DNA of 64,000 nt. Source: Balaenoptera acutorostrata. Taxonomy: Eukaryota; Chordata; Mammalia; Artiodactyla; Balaenopteridae. The position numbers and the translations under genes are program-made. Below the pieces are notes generated by a model, which was not told where the DNA came from, ran no database searches, and worked only from the letters and a program-made list of their open reading frames with translations. Numbering within the stretch: the stretch's first letter is position 1; each line of letters begins with the position of its first letter. Shown here piece after piece: positions 52,432 through 64,000 of the stretch. The stretch covers positions 43,339,874 to 43,403,873 of the forward strand of contig NC_080082.1 in assembly GCF_949987535.1 (NCBI RefSeq). Reading direction: 5' to 3'.

Positions 52432-54968
52432 TTTCGCTGTAAGTGGGTTGCATCAGCCTTGCTACATTTTCTCAACTGGCTTTAAAGTAGGGTAGTCATT
52501 TGGCAAACTTATTTGAGGCCCTGCTTCCCAGGCTGGAAATTTTGCTTTCATTCCTTAGGTAGCACATTGGCTCAGGACGGCCTTACCCCAAGGATTCAGG
52601 GATGTGCAGCCCGATTACTTGAGATCAGCCCTTCTGGCTCTTTCATGGCTGAAACCAACTGGGAAAAGAGCCGTTCTATGCTGGGGACCATGGTGTCTTT
52701 CCCTACTCTACACAGAAACAGCACTCTGAGTGAAACGAGCTGCTGGCATTTGGTAGCAAATCTCCTATTCTGAAGAGAAACATTCCATTGTAAGCGGGTT
52801 GTATCAGCCTTGCCACGTTTTCTCAACTGGGTATAAAGGAGGGCAGTCAGTAGTCCTAACCCTTCAAACCTACTCCAATTTCATAGAGGAAACACCAAGC
52901 CTCGGTATGGTCTCCTGTGGCAAGGAAACTTTGCTTTCATTCTTTAGGTGGCACATTGGCTCAGAACTGCCCTACCCCAAGGATTCAGGGATGTGCAGCC
53001 CGATTACTTGAGATCAGCCCTTCTGGCTCTTTCATGGCTGAAACCAACTGGGAAAAGAGCCGTTCTAAACTGGGGACCATGGTGTCTTACCCTAGTCTAC
53101 ACAGAAACAGCACTCTGAGGGAGAGGAGCTGCTGGTGTTTGGTAGCACCATCTCCTATTCTGAAGAGAAACATTTCGTTGTAAGCGGGTTGCATCAGCCT
53201 TGTCACATTTTCTCAACTGGCTTTAAAGAAGGGCAGTCACTTGGCAGACTTCCTTGAGTTCCTGCTTCCCAGGCTGGAAACTTTGCTTTCATTCCTTAGT
53301 TAGCACATTGGGTCAGGACGGCCTTACCCCAAGGATTCATGGATGTGCAGCCCGATTACTTGAGATCAGCCCTTCTGGCTCTTTCATGGCTGAAACCAAC
53401 TGGGAAAAGAGCCGTTCTAAGCTGGGGACCATGGTGTCTTACCCTAGTCTACACAGAAACAGCACTCTGAGGGAGAGGAGTTGCTGGTGTTTGGTAGCAC
53501 AATCTCCTATTCTGAAGAGAAACATTTCGTTGTAAGCGGGTTGCATCAGCCTTGTCACATTTTCTCAACTGGCTTTAAAGAAGGGCAGTCAGGTGGCAGA
53601 CTTAGTTGAGGCCCTGCTTCCCAGGCTGGAAATATTACTTTCATTCCTTAGTTAGCACATTGGCTCAGGACGGCCTTACCCCAAGGATTCAGGGATGTGC
53701 AGCCCGATTACTTGAGATCAGCCCTTCCGGCTCTTTCATGGATGAAACCACCTGGGAAAAGAGCCGTTCTTAGCTGGGGACCATGGTGTCTTTCCCTAGT
53801 CTACACAGAAACAGCACTCTGAGGGAAACGAGATACTGGCGTTTGGTAGCAAAATCTCCTATTCTGAAGAGAAACATTTCCTTGTAAGCGGGTTGCCTCA
53901 GCCTTGCCTCATTTTCACAAGTGGCTATAAAGGAGGGCAGTCAGTAGGCCTCACCCTTCAAGCCCACTCCAATTTCCTAGAGAAAACACCAGGCCACGGT
54001 GTGCTTTCCTGTGGCAAGTAAACTTTGCTTTCATTCCTTACGGGGCACTTTGGCTCAGAACTGCCCTACCTCAAGGATTCAGGAATGTTCATCCCGATTG
54101 TTTGAGAACAGCTTTTCTAGCTCTTTCATGGATGAAACCAACTGGGAAAAGAGCCGTTCTAAGCTGGGCACCATGGTGTCTTACCCTGGTCTAACAGAAA
54201 CAGCACTCTGAGGGAGACGAGCTGCTGGCGTTTGGTAGCAAAATCTCCTATTCTGAAGAGAAACATTTCGTTGTAAGCGGGTTGCATCAGCCTTGTCACA
54301 TTTTCTCAACTGGCTTTAAAGAAGGGCAGTCAGTTGGCAGACTTCCTTGAGTCCCTGCGTCCCAGGCTGGAAACTTTGCTTTCATTCCTTAGTTAGCACA
54401 TTGGCTCAGGACGGCCTTACCCCAAGGATTCAGGGATGTGCAGCCCGATTATTTGAGATCAGCCCTTCTGGCTCTTTCATGGATGAAACCAACTGGGAAA
54501 AGAGCCGTTCTAAGTTGGGGACCATGGTGTCTTTCCCTAGTCTACACAGAAACAGCACTCTGAGGGAGAGGAGCTGCTGGCGTTTGGTAGCAAAATCTCC
54601 TATTCTGAAGAGAAACATTTCTTTGCAAGCGGGTTGCAACAGCCTTGCCACATTTTCTCAACTGGCTTTAAAGGAGGGCAGTCAATTGGCAAACTTCCTT
54701 GAGGCCCTGCTTCCCAGGCTGTAAAATTTGCTTTCATTCCTTAGTTGGCACATTGGCTCAGGACTGCCTTACCCCAAAGATTCAGGGATGTGCAGCCCGA
54801 TTACTTGAGATCAGCCCTACAGGCTCTTTCATGGCTGAAACCAACTGGGAAAAGTGCCGTTCTAAGCAGGGGACCTTGTTGTCTTTCCCTACTCTACACA
54901 GAAACAGCGCTCTGAGGTAAACGAGCTGCTGGCATTTGGTAGCAAAATCTGCTATGTGAAGAGAAACC
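52432..54968. repeat. HOR unit C2, 2537 bp, 7 monomers
   Basis: Monomers: 52432 S*, 52783 L2, 53173 S, 53525 S, 53877 L, 54266 S, 54618 S. Intact boxes are at 53173, 53525 and 54266. L2 here has lost its box (TTCCATTG). The last three monomers resemble 49155-50246, offset 4722, including the hybrid monomer. Confidence 0.78.
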
Positions 54969-57900
54969 TTTCGCTGTAAGTTAGTTGCATCAGCCTTGCT
55001 ACATTTTCTCAACTGGCTTTAAAGTAGGGTAGTCATTTGGCAAACTTATTTGAGGCCCTGCTTCCCAGGCTGGAAATTTTGCTTTCATTCCTTAGGTAGC
55101 ACATTGGCTCAGGACGGCCTTACCCCAAGGATTCAGGGATGTGCAGCCCGATTACTTGCGATCAGCCCTTCTGGCTCTTTCATGGATGAAACCAACTGGG
55201 AAAAGAGCCGTTCTAAGCTGGGGACCATGGTGTCTTTCCCTAGTCTGCACAGAAACAGCACTCTGAGTGAAACGAGCTGCTGGCATTTGGTAGCAAATCT
55301 CCTATTCTGAAGAGAAACATTTCGTTGTAAGCGGGTTGTATCAGCCTTGCCACGTTTTCTCAACTGGGTATAAAGGAGGGCAGTCAGTAGTCCTCACCCT
55401 TCAAACCTACTCCAATTTCATAGAGGAAACACGAAGCCTCAGTATGGTCTCCTGTGGCAAGGAAACTTTGCTTTCATTCCTTAGGTGGCACATTGGCTCA
55501 AACTGCCCTACCCCAAGGATTCAGGGATGTGCAGCCCGATTACTTGAGATCAGCCCTTCTGGCTCTTTCATGGCTGAAACCAACTGGGAAAAGAGCCGTT
55601 CTAAGCTGGGGACCATGGTGTCTTACCCTAGTCTACACAGAAACAGCACTCTGAGGGAGAGGAGCTGCTGGCGTTAGGTAGCACAATCTCCTATTCTGAA
55701 GAGAAACATTTCCTTGTAAGTGGGATGATTCAGCCTTGCCACATTTTCTCAACTGGCTTTAAAGGAGAGCAGAAAATTGGCAAACTTCCTTGAGGCCCTG
55801 CTTCCCAGGCTGTAAACTTTAATTTCATTCCTTAGTTGGCACATTGGCTCAGGACTGCCTTACCCCAAAGATTCAGGGATGTGCAGCCCTATTAGTTGAG
55901 ATCAGCCCTTCTGGCTCTTTCATGGATGAAACCAACTGGGAAAAGAGCCGTTCTTAGCTGGGGACCATGGTGTCTTTCCCTAGTCTACACAGAAACAGCA
56001 CTCTGAGTGAAACGAGATGCTGGTGTTTGGTAGCAAAATCTCCTATTCTGAAGAGAAACATTTCGTTGTAAGCGGGTTGCATCAGCCTTGACTCATTTTC
56101 ACAAGTGGCTATAAAGGAGGGCAGTCAGTAGGCCTCACCCTTCAAGCCCACTCCAATTTCCTAGAGAAAACACCAGGCCTCGGTGTGCTTTCCTGTGGCA
56201 AGTAAACTTTGCTTTCATTCCTTACGGGGCACTTTGGCTCAGAACTGCCCTATCCCAAGGATTCTGGAATGTTCAGCCCGATTGTTTGAAAACAGCTTTT
56301 CTGGCTCTTTCATGGATGAAACCAACTGGGAAAAGAGCCGTTCTAAGCTGGGGACCATGGTGTCTTTCCCTAGTCTACACAGAAACAGCACTCTGAGGGA
56401 GAGGAGCTGCTGGCGTTTGGTAGCAAAATCTCCTATTCTGAAGAGAAACATTTCTTTGCAAACGGGTTGCATCAGCCTTGCCACATTTTCTCAACTGGCT
56501 TTAAAGAAGGGCAGTCACTTGGCAGACTTCCTTGAGTCCCTGCTTCCCAGGCTGGAAACTTTGCTTTCATTCCTTAGTTAGCACATTGGGTCAGGACGGC
56601 CTTACCCCAAGGATTCAGGGATGTGCAGCCCGATTACTTTAGATCAGCCCTTCTGGCTCTTTCATGGCTGAAACCAACTGGGAAAAGAGCCGTTCTAAGC
56701 TGGGGACCATGGTGTCTTACCCTAGTCTACACAGAAACAGCACTCTGAGGGAGAGGAGTTGCTGGTGTTTGGTAGCACAATCTCCTATTCTGAAGAGAAA
56801 CATTTGGTTGTAAGCGGCTTGCAGCAGCCTTGTCACATTTTCTCAACTGGCTTTAAAGAAGGGCAGTCAGGTGGCAGACTTACTCGAGGCCCTGCTTCCC
56901 AGGCTGGAAATTTTAGTTTCATTCCTTAGTTAGCACATTGGCTCAGGACGGCCTTACACCAAGGATTCAGAGATGTGAAGCCCGATTACTTGAGATCAGC
57001 CCTTCCGGCTCTTTCATGGATGAAACCACCTGGGAAAAGAGCCGTTCTTAGCTGGGAACATGGTGTCTTACCCTAATCTACACAGAAACAGCACTCTGAG
57101 GGAGAGGAGCTGCTGGTGTTTGGTAGCACAATGTCCTATTCTGAAAAGAAACATTTCGTTGTAAGCGGGTTGCATCAGCCTTGCCTCATTTTCCCAAGTG
57201 GCTATAAAGGAGGGCAGTCAGTAGGCCTCACCCTTCAAGCCCACTCCAATTTCCTAGAGAAAACACTAGGTCACGGTGTGCTTTCCTGTGGCAAGTAAAC
57301 TTTGCTTTCATTCCTTAGGGGGCACTTTGGCTCAGAACTGCGCTACCCCAAGGATTCAGGAATGTTCATCCCGATTGTTTGAGAACAGCTTTTCTGGCTC
57401 TTTCATGGATGAAACCAACTGGGAAAAGTGCCGTTCTAAGCTGGGGACCATGGTGTCTTTCCCTAGTCTACACAGAAACAGCACTCTGAGTGAAACGAGC
57501 TGCTGGCATTTGGTAGCAAATCTCCTATTCTGAAGAGAAACATTTCGTTGTAAGCGGGTTGTATCAGCCTTGCCACGTTTTCTCAACTGGGTATAAAGGA
57601 GGGCAGTCACTAGTCCTCACCCTTCAAACCTACTCCAATTTCATAGAGGAAACACCAAGCCTCGGTATGGTGTCCTGTGGCAAGGAAACTTTGCTTTCAT
57701 TCCTTAGGTGGCACATTGGCTCAGAACTGCCCTACCCCAAGGATTCAGGGATGTGCAGCCCGATTACTTGAGATCAGCCCTTCTGGCTCTTTCATGGCTG
57801 AAACCAACTGGGAAAAGAGCCGTTCTAAGCTGGGGACCATGGTGTCTTACCCTAATCTACACAGAAACAGCACTCTGAGGGAGAGGAGCTGCTGGTGTTT

Positions 57901-58283
57901 GGTAGCACCATCTCCTATTCTGAAGAGAAACATTTCGTTGTAAGCGGGTTGCATCAGCCTTGTCACATTTTCTCAACTGGCTTTAAAGAAGGGCAGTCAG
58001 GTGGCAGACTTACTTGAGTCCCTGCTTCCCAGGCTGGTAATTTTGCTTTCATTCCTTAGGTAGCACATTGGCTCAGGACGGCCTTACCCCAAGGATTCAG
58101 GGATGTGCAGCCCGATTACTTGAGATCAGCCCTTCAGGCTCTTTCATGGCTGAAACCAACTGGGAAAAGTGCCGTTCTAAGCAGGGGACCATGGTGTCTT
58201 TCCCTACTCTACACAGAAACAGCGCTCTGAGGTAAACGAGCTGCTGGCATTTGGTAGCAAAATCTGCTATGTGAAGAGAAACC
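54969..58283. repeat. HOR unit C3, 3315 bp, 9 monomers
   Basis: Monomers: 54969 S*, 55320 L2, 55709 S, 56061 L, 56451 S, 56803 S, 57154 L, 57543 L2, 57933 S. Intact boxes are at 55320, 56061, 57154, 57543 and 57933, so three intact boxes lie in a row. The S* box is hit three times (GTAAGTTAGT). Confidence 0.82.
57543..57932. repeat. Example of L2 monomer (390 bp)
   Basis: A second long subtype. It is told from L by GGGTTGTATCAGCC, GCCACGTTTTCTCAACTGGG, AGTCCTCACCCTTCAAACC and CATAGAGGAAACACC. It shares the long segment's layout with L but keeps S-like sequence just after the box, so it may be an old S/L exchange product. It occurs in blocks A and C only and usually has an intact box. Confidence 0.8.
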
Positions 58284-61200
58284 TTTCACTGTAAGTTAGT
58301 TGCATCAGCCTTGCTACATTTTCTCAACTGGCTTTAAAGTAGGGTAGTCATTTGGCAAACTTATTTGAGGCCCTGCTTCCCAGGCTGGAAATTTTGCTTT
58401 CATTCCTTAGGTAGCACATTGGCTCAGGACGGCCTTACCCCAAGGATTCAGGGATGTGCAGCCCGATTACTTGCGATCAGCCCTTCTGGCTCTTTCATGG
58501 ATGAAACCAACTGGGAAAAGAGCCGTTCTAAGCAGGGGACCATGGTGTCTTTCCCTAGTCTGCACAGAAACAGCACTCTGAGTGAAACGAGCTGCTGGCA
58601 TTTGGTAGCAAATCTCCTATTCTGAAGAGAAACATTTCGTTGTAAGCGGGTTGTATCAGCCTTGCCACGTTTTCTCAACTGGGTATAAAGGAGGGCAGTC
58701 AGTAGTCCTCACCCTTCAAACCTACTCCAATTTCATAGAGGAAACACGAAGCCTCAGTATGGTCTCCTGTGGCAAGGAAACTTTGCTTTCATTCCTTAGG
58801 TGGCACATTGGCTCAAACTGCCCTACGCCAAGGATTCAGGGATGTGCAGCCCGATTACTTGAGATCAGCCCTTCTGGCTCTTTCATGGCTGAAACCAACT
58901 GGGAAAAGAGCCGTTCTAAGCTGGGGACCATGGTATCTTACGCTAGTCTACACAGAAAAAGCACTCTGAGGGAGAGGAGCTGCTGGCGTTTGGTAGCACA
59001 ATCTCCTATTCTGAAGAGAAACATTTCCTTGTAAGTGGGATGATTCAGCCTTGCCACATTTTCTCAACTGGCTTTAAAGGAGAGCAGAAAATTGGCAAAC
59101 TTCCTTGAGGCCCTGCTTCCCAGGCTGTAAACTTTAATTTCATTCCTTAGTTGGCACATTGGCTCAGGACTGCCTTACCCCAAAGATTCAGGGATGTGCA
59201 GCCCTATTAGTTGAGATCAGCCCTTCTGGCTCTTTCATGGATGAAACCAACTGGGAAAAGAGCCGTTCTTAGCTGGGGACCATGGTGTCTTTCCCTAGTC
59301 TACACAGAAACAGCACTCTGAGTGAAACGAGATGCTGGTGTTTGGTAGCAAAATCTCCTATTCTGAAGAGAAACATTTCGTTGTAAGCGGGTTGCATCAG
59401 CCTTGCCTCATTTTCACAAGTGGCTATAAAGGAGGGCAGTCAGTAGGCCTCACCCTTCAAGCCCACTCCAATTTCCTAGAGAAAACACCAGGCCTCGGTG
59501 TGCTTTCCTGTGGCAAGTAAACTTTGCTTTCATTCCTTACGGGGCACTTTGGCTCAGAACTGCCCTATCCCAAGGATTCTGGAATGTTCAGCCCGATTGT
59601 TTGAAAACAGCTTTTCTGGCTCTTTCATGGATGAAACCAACTGGGAAAAGAGCCGTTCTAAGCTGGGGACCATGGTGTCTTTCCCTAGTCTACACAGAAA
59701 CAGCACTCTGAGGGAGAGGAGTTGCTGGCGTTTGGTAGCAAAATCTCCTATTCTGAAGAGGAACATTTCTTTGCAAACGGGTTGCATCAGCCTTGCCACA
59801 TTTTCTCAACTGGCTTTAAAGAAGGGCAGTCACTTGGCAGACTTCCTTGAGTCCCTGCTTCCCAGGCTGGAAACTTTGCTTTCATTCCTTTGTTAGCACA
59901 TTGGGTCAGGACGGCCTTACCCCAAGGATTCAGGGATGTGCAGCCCGATTACTTTAGATCAGCCCTTCTGGCTCTTTCATGGCTGAAACCAACTGGGAAA
60001 AGAGCCGTTCTAAGCTGGGGACCATGGTGTCTTACCCTAGTCTACACAGAAACAGCACTCTGAGGGAGAGGAGTTGCTGGTGTTTGGTAGCACAATCTCC
60101 TATTCTGAAGAGAAACATTTGGTTGTAAGCGGGTTGCAGCAGCCTTGTCACATTTTCTCAACTGGCTTTAAAGAAGGGCAGTCAGGTGGCAGACTTACTC
60201 GAGGCCCTGCTTCCCAGGCTGGAAATTTTAGTTTCATTCCTTAGTTAGCACATTGGCTCAGGACGGCCTTACACCAAGGATTCAGAGATGTGAAGCCCGA
60301 TTACTTGAGATCAGCCCTTCCGGCTCTTTCATGGATGAAACCACCTGGGAAAAGAGCCGTTCTTAGCTGGGAACATGGTGTCTTACCCTAATCTACACAG
60401 AAACAGCACTCTGAGGGAGAGGAGCTGCTGGTGTTTGGTAGCACAATGTCCTATTCTGAAAAGAAACATTTCGTTGTAAGCGGGTTGCATCAGCCTTGCC
60501 TCATTTTCCCAAGTGGCTATAAAGGAGGGCAGTCAGTAGGCCTCACCCTTCAAGCCCACTCCAATTTCCTAGAGAAAACACTAGGTCACGGTGTGCTTTC
60601 CTGTGGCAAGTAAACTTTGCTTTCATTCCTTAGGGGGCACTTTGGCTCAGAACTGCGCTACCCCAAGAATTCAGGAATGTTCATCCCGATTGTTTGAGAA
60701 CAGCTTTTCTGGCTCTTTCATGGATGAAACCAACTGGGAAAAGAGCCGTTCTAAGCTGGGGACCATGGTGTCTTTCCCTAGTCTACACAGAAACAGCACT
60801 CTGAGTGAAACGAGCTGCTGGCATTTGGTAGCAAATCTCCTATTCTGAAGAGAAACATTTCGTTGTAAGCGGGTTGTATCAGCCTTGCCACGTTTTCTCA
60901 ACTGGGTATAAAGGAGGGCAGTCAGTAGTCCTCACCCTTCAAACCTACTCCAATTTCATAGAGGAAACACCAAGCCTCGGTATGGTGTCCTGTGGCAAGG
61001 AAACTTTGCTTTCATTCCTTAGGTGGCACATTGGCTCAGAACTGCCCTACCCCAAGGATTCAGGGATGTGCAGCCCGATTACTTGAGATCAGCCCTTCTG
61101 GCTCTTTCATGGCTGAAACCAACTGGGAAAAGAGCCATTCTAAGCTGGGGACCATGGTGTCTTACCCTAATCTACACAGAAACAGCACTCTGAGGGAGAG

Positions 61201-61599
61201 GAGCTGCTGGTGTTTGGTAGCACCATCTCCTATTCTGAAGAGAAACATTTCGTTGTAAGCGGGTTGCATCAGCCTTGTCACATTTTCTCAACTGGCTTTA
61301 AAGAAGGGCAGTCAGGTGGCAGACTTACTTGAGGCCCTGCTTCCCAGGCTGGAAATTTTACTTTCATTCCTTAGTTAGCACATTGGTTCAGGACGGCCTT
61401 ACCCCAAGGATTCAGGGATGTGCAGCCTGATTACTTGAGATCAGCCCTTCCGGCTCTTTCATGGATGAAACCACCTGGGAAAAGAGCCGTTCTTAGCTGG
61501 GGACCATGGTGTCTTTCCCTAGTCTACACAGAAACAGCACTCTGAATGAAACGAGATGCTGGCGTTTGGTAGCAAAATCTCCTATTCTGAAGAGAAACA
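58284..61599. repeat. HOR unit C4, 3316 bp, 9 monomers
   Basis: A close copy of the preceding unit at offset 3315, with intact boxes at 58635, 59376, 60469, 60858 and 61248. Its last six monomers (from 59376) are themselves copied again at offset 2224. Confidence 0.82.
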
Positions 61600-63823
61600 T
61601 TTCCTTGTAAGCGGGTTGCCTCAGCCTTGCCTCATTTTCACAAGTGGCTATAAAGGAGGGCAGTCAGTAGGCCTCACCCTTCAAGCCCACTCCAATTTCC
61701 TAGAGAAAACACCAGGCCTCGGTGTGCTTTCCTGTGGCAAGTAAACTTTGCTTTCATTCCTTACGGGGCACTTTGGCTCAGAACTGCCCTATCCCAAGGA
61801 TTCTGGAATGTTCAGCCCGATTGTTTGAAAACAGCTTTTCTGGCTCTTTCATGGATGAAACCAACTGGGAAAAGAGCCGTTCTAAGCTGGGGACCATGGT
61901 GTCTTTCCCTAGTCTACACAGAAACAGCACTCTGAGGGAGAGGAGTTGCTGGCGTTTGGTAGCAAAATCTCCTATTCTGAAGAGGAACATTTCTTTGCAA
62001 ACGGGTTGCATCAGCCTTGCCACATTTTCTCAACTGGCTTTAAAGAAGGGCAGTCACTTGGCAGACTTCCTTGAGTCCCTGCTTCCCAGGCTGGAAACTT
62101 TGCTTTCATTCCTTTGTTAGCACATTGGGTCAGGACGGCCTTACCCCAAGGATTCAGGGATGTGCAGCCCGATTACTTTAGATCAGCCCTTCTGGCTCTT
62201 TCATGGCTGAAACCAACTGGGAAAAGAGCCGTTCTAAGCTGGGGACCATGGTGTCTTACCCTAGTCTACACAGAAACAGCACTCTGAGGGAGAGGAGTTG
62301 CTGGTGTTTGGTAGCACAATCTCCTATTCTGAAGAGAAACATTTGGTTGTAAGCGGGTTGCAGCAGCCTTGTCACATTTTCTCAACTGGCTTTAAAGAAG
62401 GGCAGTCAGGTGGCAGACTTACTCGAGGCCCTGCTTCCCAGGCTGGAAATTTTAGTTTCATTCCTTAGTTAGCACATTGGCTCAGGACGGCCTTACACCA
62501 AGGATTCAGAGATGTGAAGCCCGATTACTTGAGATCAGCCCTTCCGGCTCTTTCATGGATGAAACCACCTGGGAAAAGAGCCGTTCTTAGCTGGGAACAT
62601 GGTGTCTTACCCTAATCTACACAGAAACAGCACTCTGAGGGAGAGGAGCTGCTGGTGTTTGGTAGCACAATGTCCTATTCTGAAAAGAAACATTTCGTTG
62701 TAAGCGGGTTGCATCAGCCTTGCCTCATTTTCCCAAGTGGCTATAAAGGAGGGCAGTCAGTAGGCCTCACCCTTCAAGCCCACTCCAATTTCCTAGAGAA
62801 AACACTAGGTCACGGTGTGCTTTCCTGTGGCAAGTAAACTTTGCTTTCATTCCTTAGGGGGCACTTTGGCTCAGAACTGCGCTACCCCAAGAATTCAGGA
62901 ATGTTCATCCCGATTGTTTGAGAACAGCTTTTCTGGCTCTTTCATGGATGAAACCAACTGGGAAAAGAGCCGTTCTAAGCTGGGGACCATGGTGTCTTTC
63001 CCTAGTCTACACAGAAACAGCACTCTGAGTGAAACGAGCTGCTGGCATTTGGTAGCAAATCTCCTATTCTGAAGAGAAACATTTCGTTGTAAGCGGGTTG
63101 TATCAGCCTTGCCACGTTTTCTCAACTGGGTATAAAGGAGGGCAGTCAGTAGTCCTCACCCTTCAAACCTACTCCAATTTCATAGAGGAAACACCAAGCC
63201 TCGGTATGGTGTCCTGTGGCAAGGAAACTTTGCTTTCATTCCTTAGGTGGCACATTGGCTCAGAACTGCCCTACCCCAAGGATTCAGGGATGTGCAGCCC
63301 GATTACTTGAGATCAGCCCTTCTGGCTCTTTCATGGCTGAAACCAACTGGGAAAAGAGCCATTCTAAGCTGGGGACCATGGTGTCTTACCCTAATCTACA
63401 CAGAAACAGCACTCTGAGGGAGAGGAGCTGCTGGTGTTTGGTAGCACCATCTCCTATTCTGAAGAGAAACATTTCGTTGTAAGCGGGTTGCATCAGCCTT
63501 GTCACATTTTCTCAACTGGCTTTAAAGAAGGGCAGTCAGGTGGCAGACTTACTTGAGGCCCTGCTTCCCAGGCTGGAAATTTTACTTTCATTCCTTAGTT
63601 AGCACATTGGTTCAGGACGGCCTTACCCCAAGGATTCAGGGATGTGCAGCCTGATTACTTGAGATCAGCCCTTCCGGCTCTTTCATGGATGAAACCACCT
63701 GGGAAAAGAGCCGTTCTTAGCTGGGGACCATGGTGTCTTTCCCTAGTCTACACAGAAACAGCACTCTGAATGAAACGAGATGCTGGCGTTTGGTAGCAAA
63801 ATCTCCTATTCTGAAGAGAAACA
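61600..63823. repeat. HOR unit C5, 2224 bp, 6 monomers
   Basis: Monomers: 61600 L, 61990 S, 62342 S, 62693 L, 63082 L2, 63472 S. Intact boxes are at 62693, 63082 and 63472. It differs from 59376-61599 mainly in the first monomer, whose start is of the TTTCCTTG type, pointing to an exchange within that long monomer. Confidence 0.83.
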
Positions 63824-64000
63824 TTTCCTTGTAAGCGGGTTGCCTCAGCCTTGCCTCATTTTCACAAGTGGCTATAAAGGAGGGCAGTCAGTAGGCCTCA
63901 CCCTTCAAGCCCACTCCAATTTCCTAGAGAAAACACCAGGCCTCGGTGTGCTTTCCTGTGGCAAGTAAACTTTGCTTTCATTCCTTACGGGGCACTTTGG
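63824..64000. repeat. Partial long monomer, right edge
   Basis: The start of the next 2224-bp unit, matching 61600-61776. The box is of the mutated TTTCCTTG type. The array clearly continues past the window. Confidence 0.85.

Larger units (their letters stand above)
1..64000. repeat. Centromere-type satellite array of ~351/390-bp monomers with CENP-B box loci
   Basis: The window is filled by 175 head-to-tail monomers in one orientation, plus a partial monomer at the left edge. Each carries the same landmarks in order: a CENP-B-box-like locus, a CTTTCATTCC segment, a GATTCAGG segment, GGCTCTTTCATGG, a CCATGGTGTC segment, then CTATTCTGAAGAG just before the next box. Spacing between boxes is 349-352 bp (S) or 387-390 bp (L). 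Intact boxes start at 139, 1619, 3063, 3453, 5285, 6729, 7119, 7860, 8212, 9692, 11136, 11526, 12267, 12619, 14099, 14841, 15582, 15934, 17414, 18156, 19988, 20730 (block A); 21470, 22172, 23265, 24005, 24709, 25099, 25803, 26544, 27248, 28341, 29083, 29824, 30528, 31621, 32363, 33104, 33807, 34549, 35290, 35994, 36736, 37478, 37830, 38571, 39274, 40016, 40757, 41461, 42203, 42945, 43686, 44390, 45132, 45874, 46615, 47319, 48061, 48803, 49544 (B); 50598, 52081, 53173, 53525, 54266, 55320, 56061, 57154, 57543, 57933, 58635, 59376, 60469, 60858, 61248, 62693, 63082, 63472 (C). The array form is seen directly. Centromeric function is inferred from the box and the HOR structure. Confidence 0.96.
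50247..64000. repeat. Block C: HORs regaining S* and L2 monomers
   Basis: Holds 38 monomers, 18 with a core-intact box. S* returns at 50247, 52432, 54969 and 58284, and L2 at 50598, 52783, 55320, 57543, 58635, 60858 and 63082. Monomers between about 51.7 and 52.8 kb carry more private changes than neighbours. The right end is a 2224-bp repeat that continues beyond the window. Confidence 0.75.

Noticed and set aside
1..64000. CRISPR-like or bacterial tandem repeat array
   Set aside because: Repeats are ~351-390 bp with no spacers, no genes lie around them, and the HOR organisation and CENP-B box fit mammalian satellite DNA.
1..64000. Alpha satellite
   Set aside because: The monomers are not 171 bp, and apart from the CENP-B box I recognise no alpha satellite sequence.
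1..64000. Gene cluster or rDNA array
   Set aside because: The repeat period is too short for rDNA, no rRNA-like segment is seen, and no reading frame spans more than about 153 codons.

Overview
The whole 64 kb is one uninterrupted tandem satellite array. I find no protein gene, RNA gene, transposable element, CRISPR array or unique DNA in it. I locate 175 consecutive monomers, all in the same orientation. They come in two lengths: a short form S of about 350-352 bp and a long form L of about 387-390 bp. L differs from S mainly by a longer segment (about 84 bp against about 46 bp) starting roughly 60 bp after the monomer start used here. Monomers are grouped into higher-order repeats (HORs) of 6 to 12 monomers. 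The many short open frames are satellite reading frames, the longest about 153 codons, and not genes.

Each monomer has one 17-base locus at its start that matches, or is a mutated form of, the mammalian CENP-B box (NTTCGNNNNANNCGGGN). The intact form is TTTCGTTGTAAGCGGGT. I count 79 loci that keep every required core base and 96 that do not. This points to a mammal, probably placental, and to centromeric or pericentromeric satellite DNA. I cannot name the species or the satellite family. Monomer lengths and sequence are unlike primate alpha satellite (171 bp). S+L is about 741 bp, close to the ~737-bp satellite reported from dog, but I cannot compare sequences, so this is only a lead.

Layout. 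Block A (1-21080) holds six HOR units of 6-12 monomers (3666, 4407, 4407, 3315, 2574 and 2186 bp) plus a partial one. It contains two diagnostic monomer types: S* (TATGTG just before a doubly mutated box) and L2 (a distinct long form). Block B (21081-50246) lacks S* and L2. It settles into units of 2186, 2929, 3280 or 3281 bp in which intact and mutated CENP-B boxes alternate almost without error from 31.3 to 50.2 kb. Block C (50247-64000) regains S* and L2 and ends in a 2224-bp, six-monomer repeat that runs out of the window.

Reading: B looks like a more recently homogenised, box-regular stretch flanked by two related arrays. Chimeric monomers at several junctions show that unequal exchange made the unit-length variants. 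Positions were read by eye and by applying repeat offsets, so single-base errors in some coordinates are possible.
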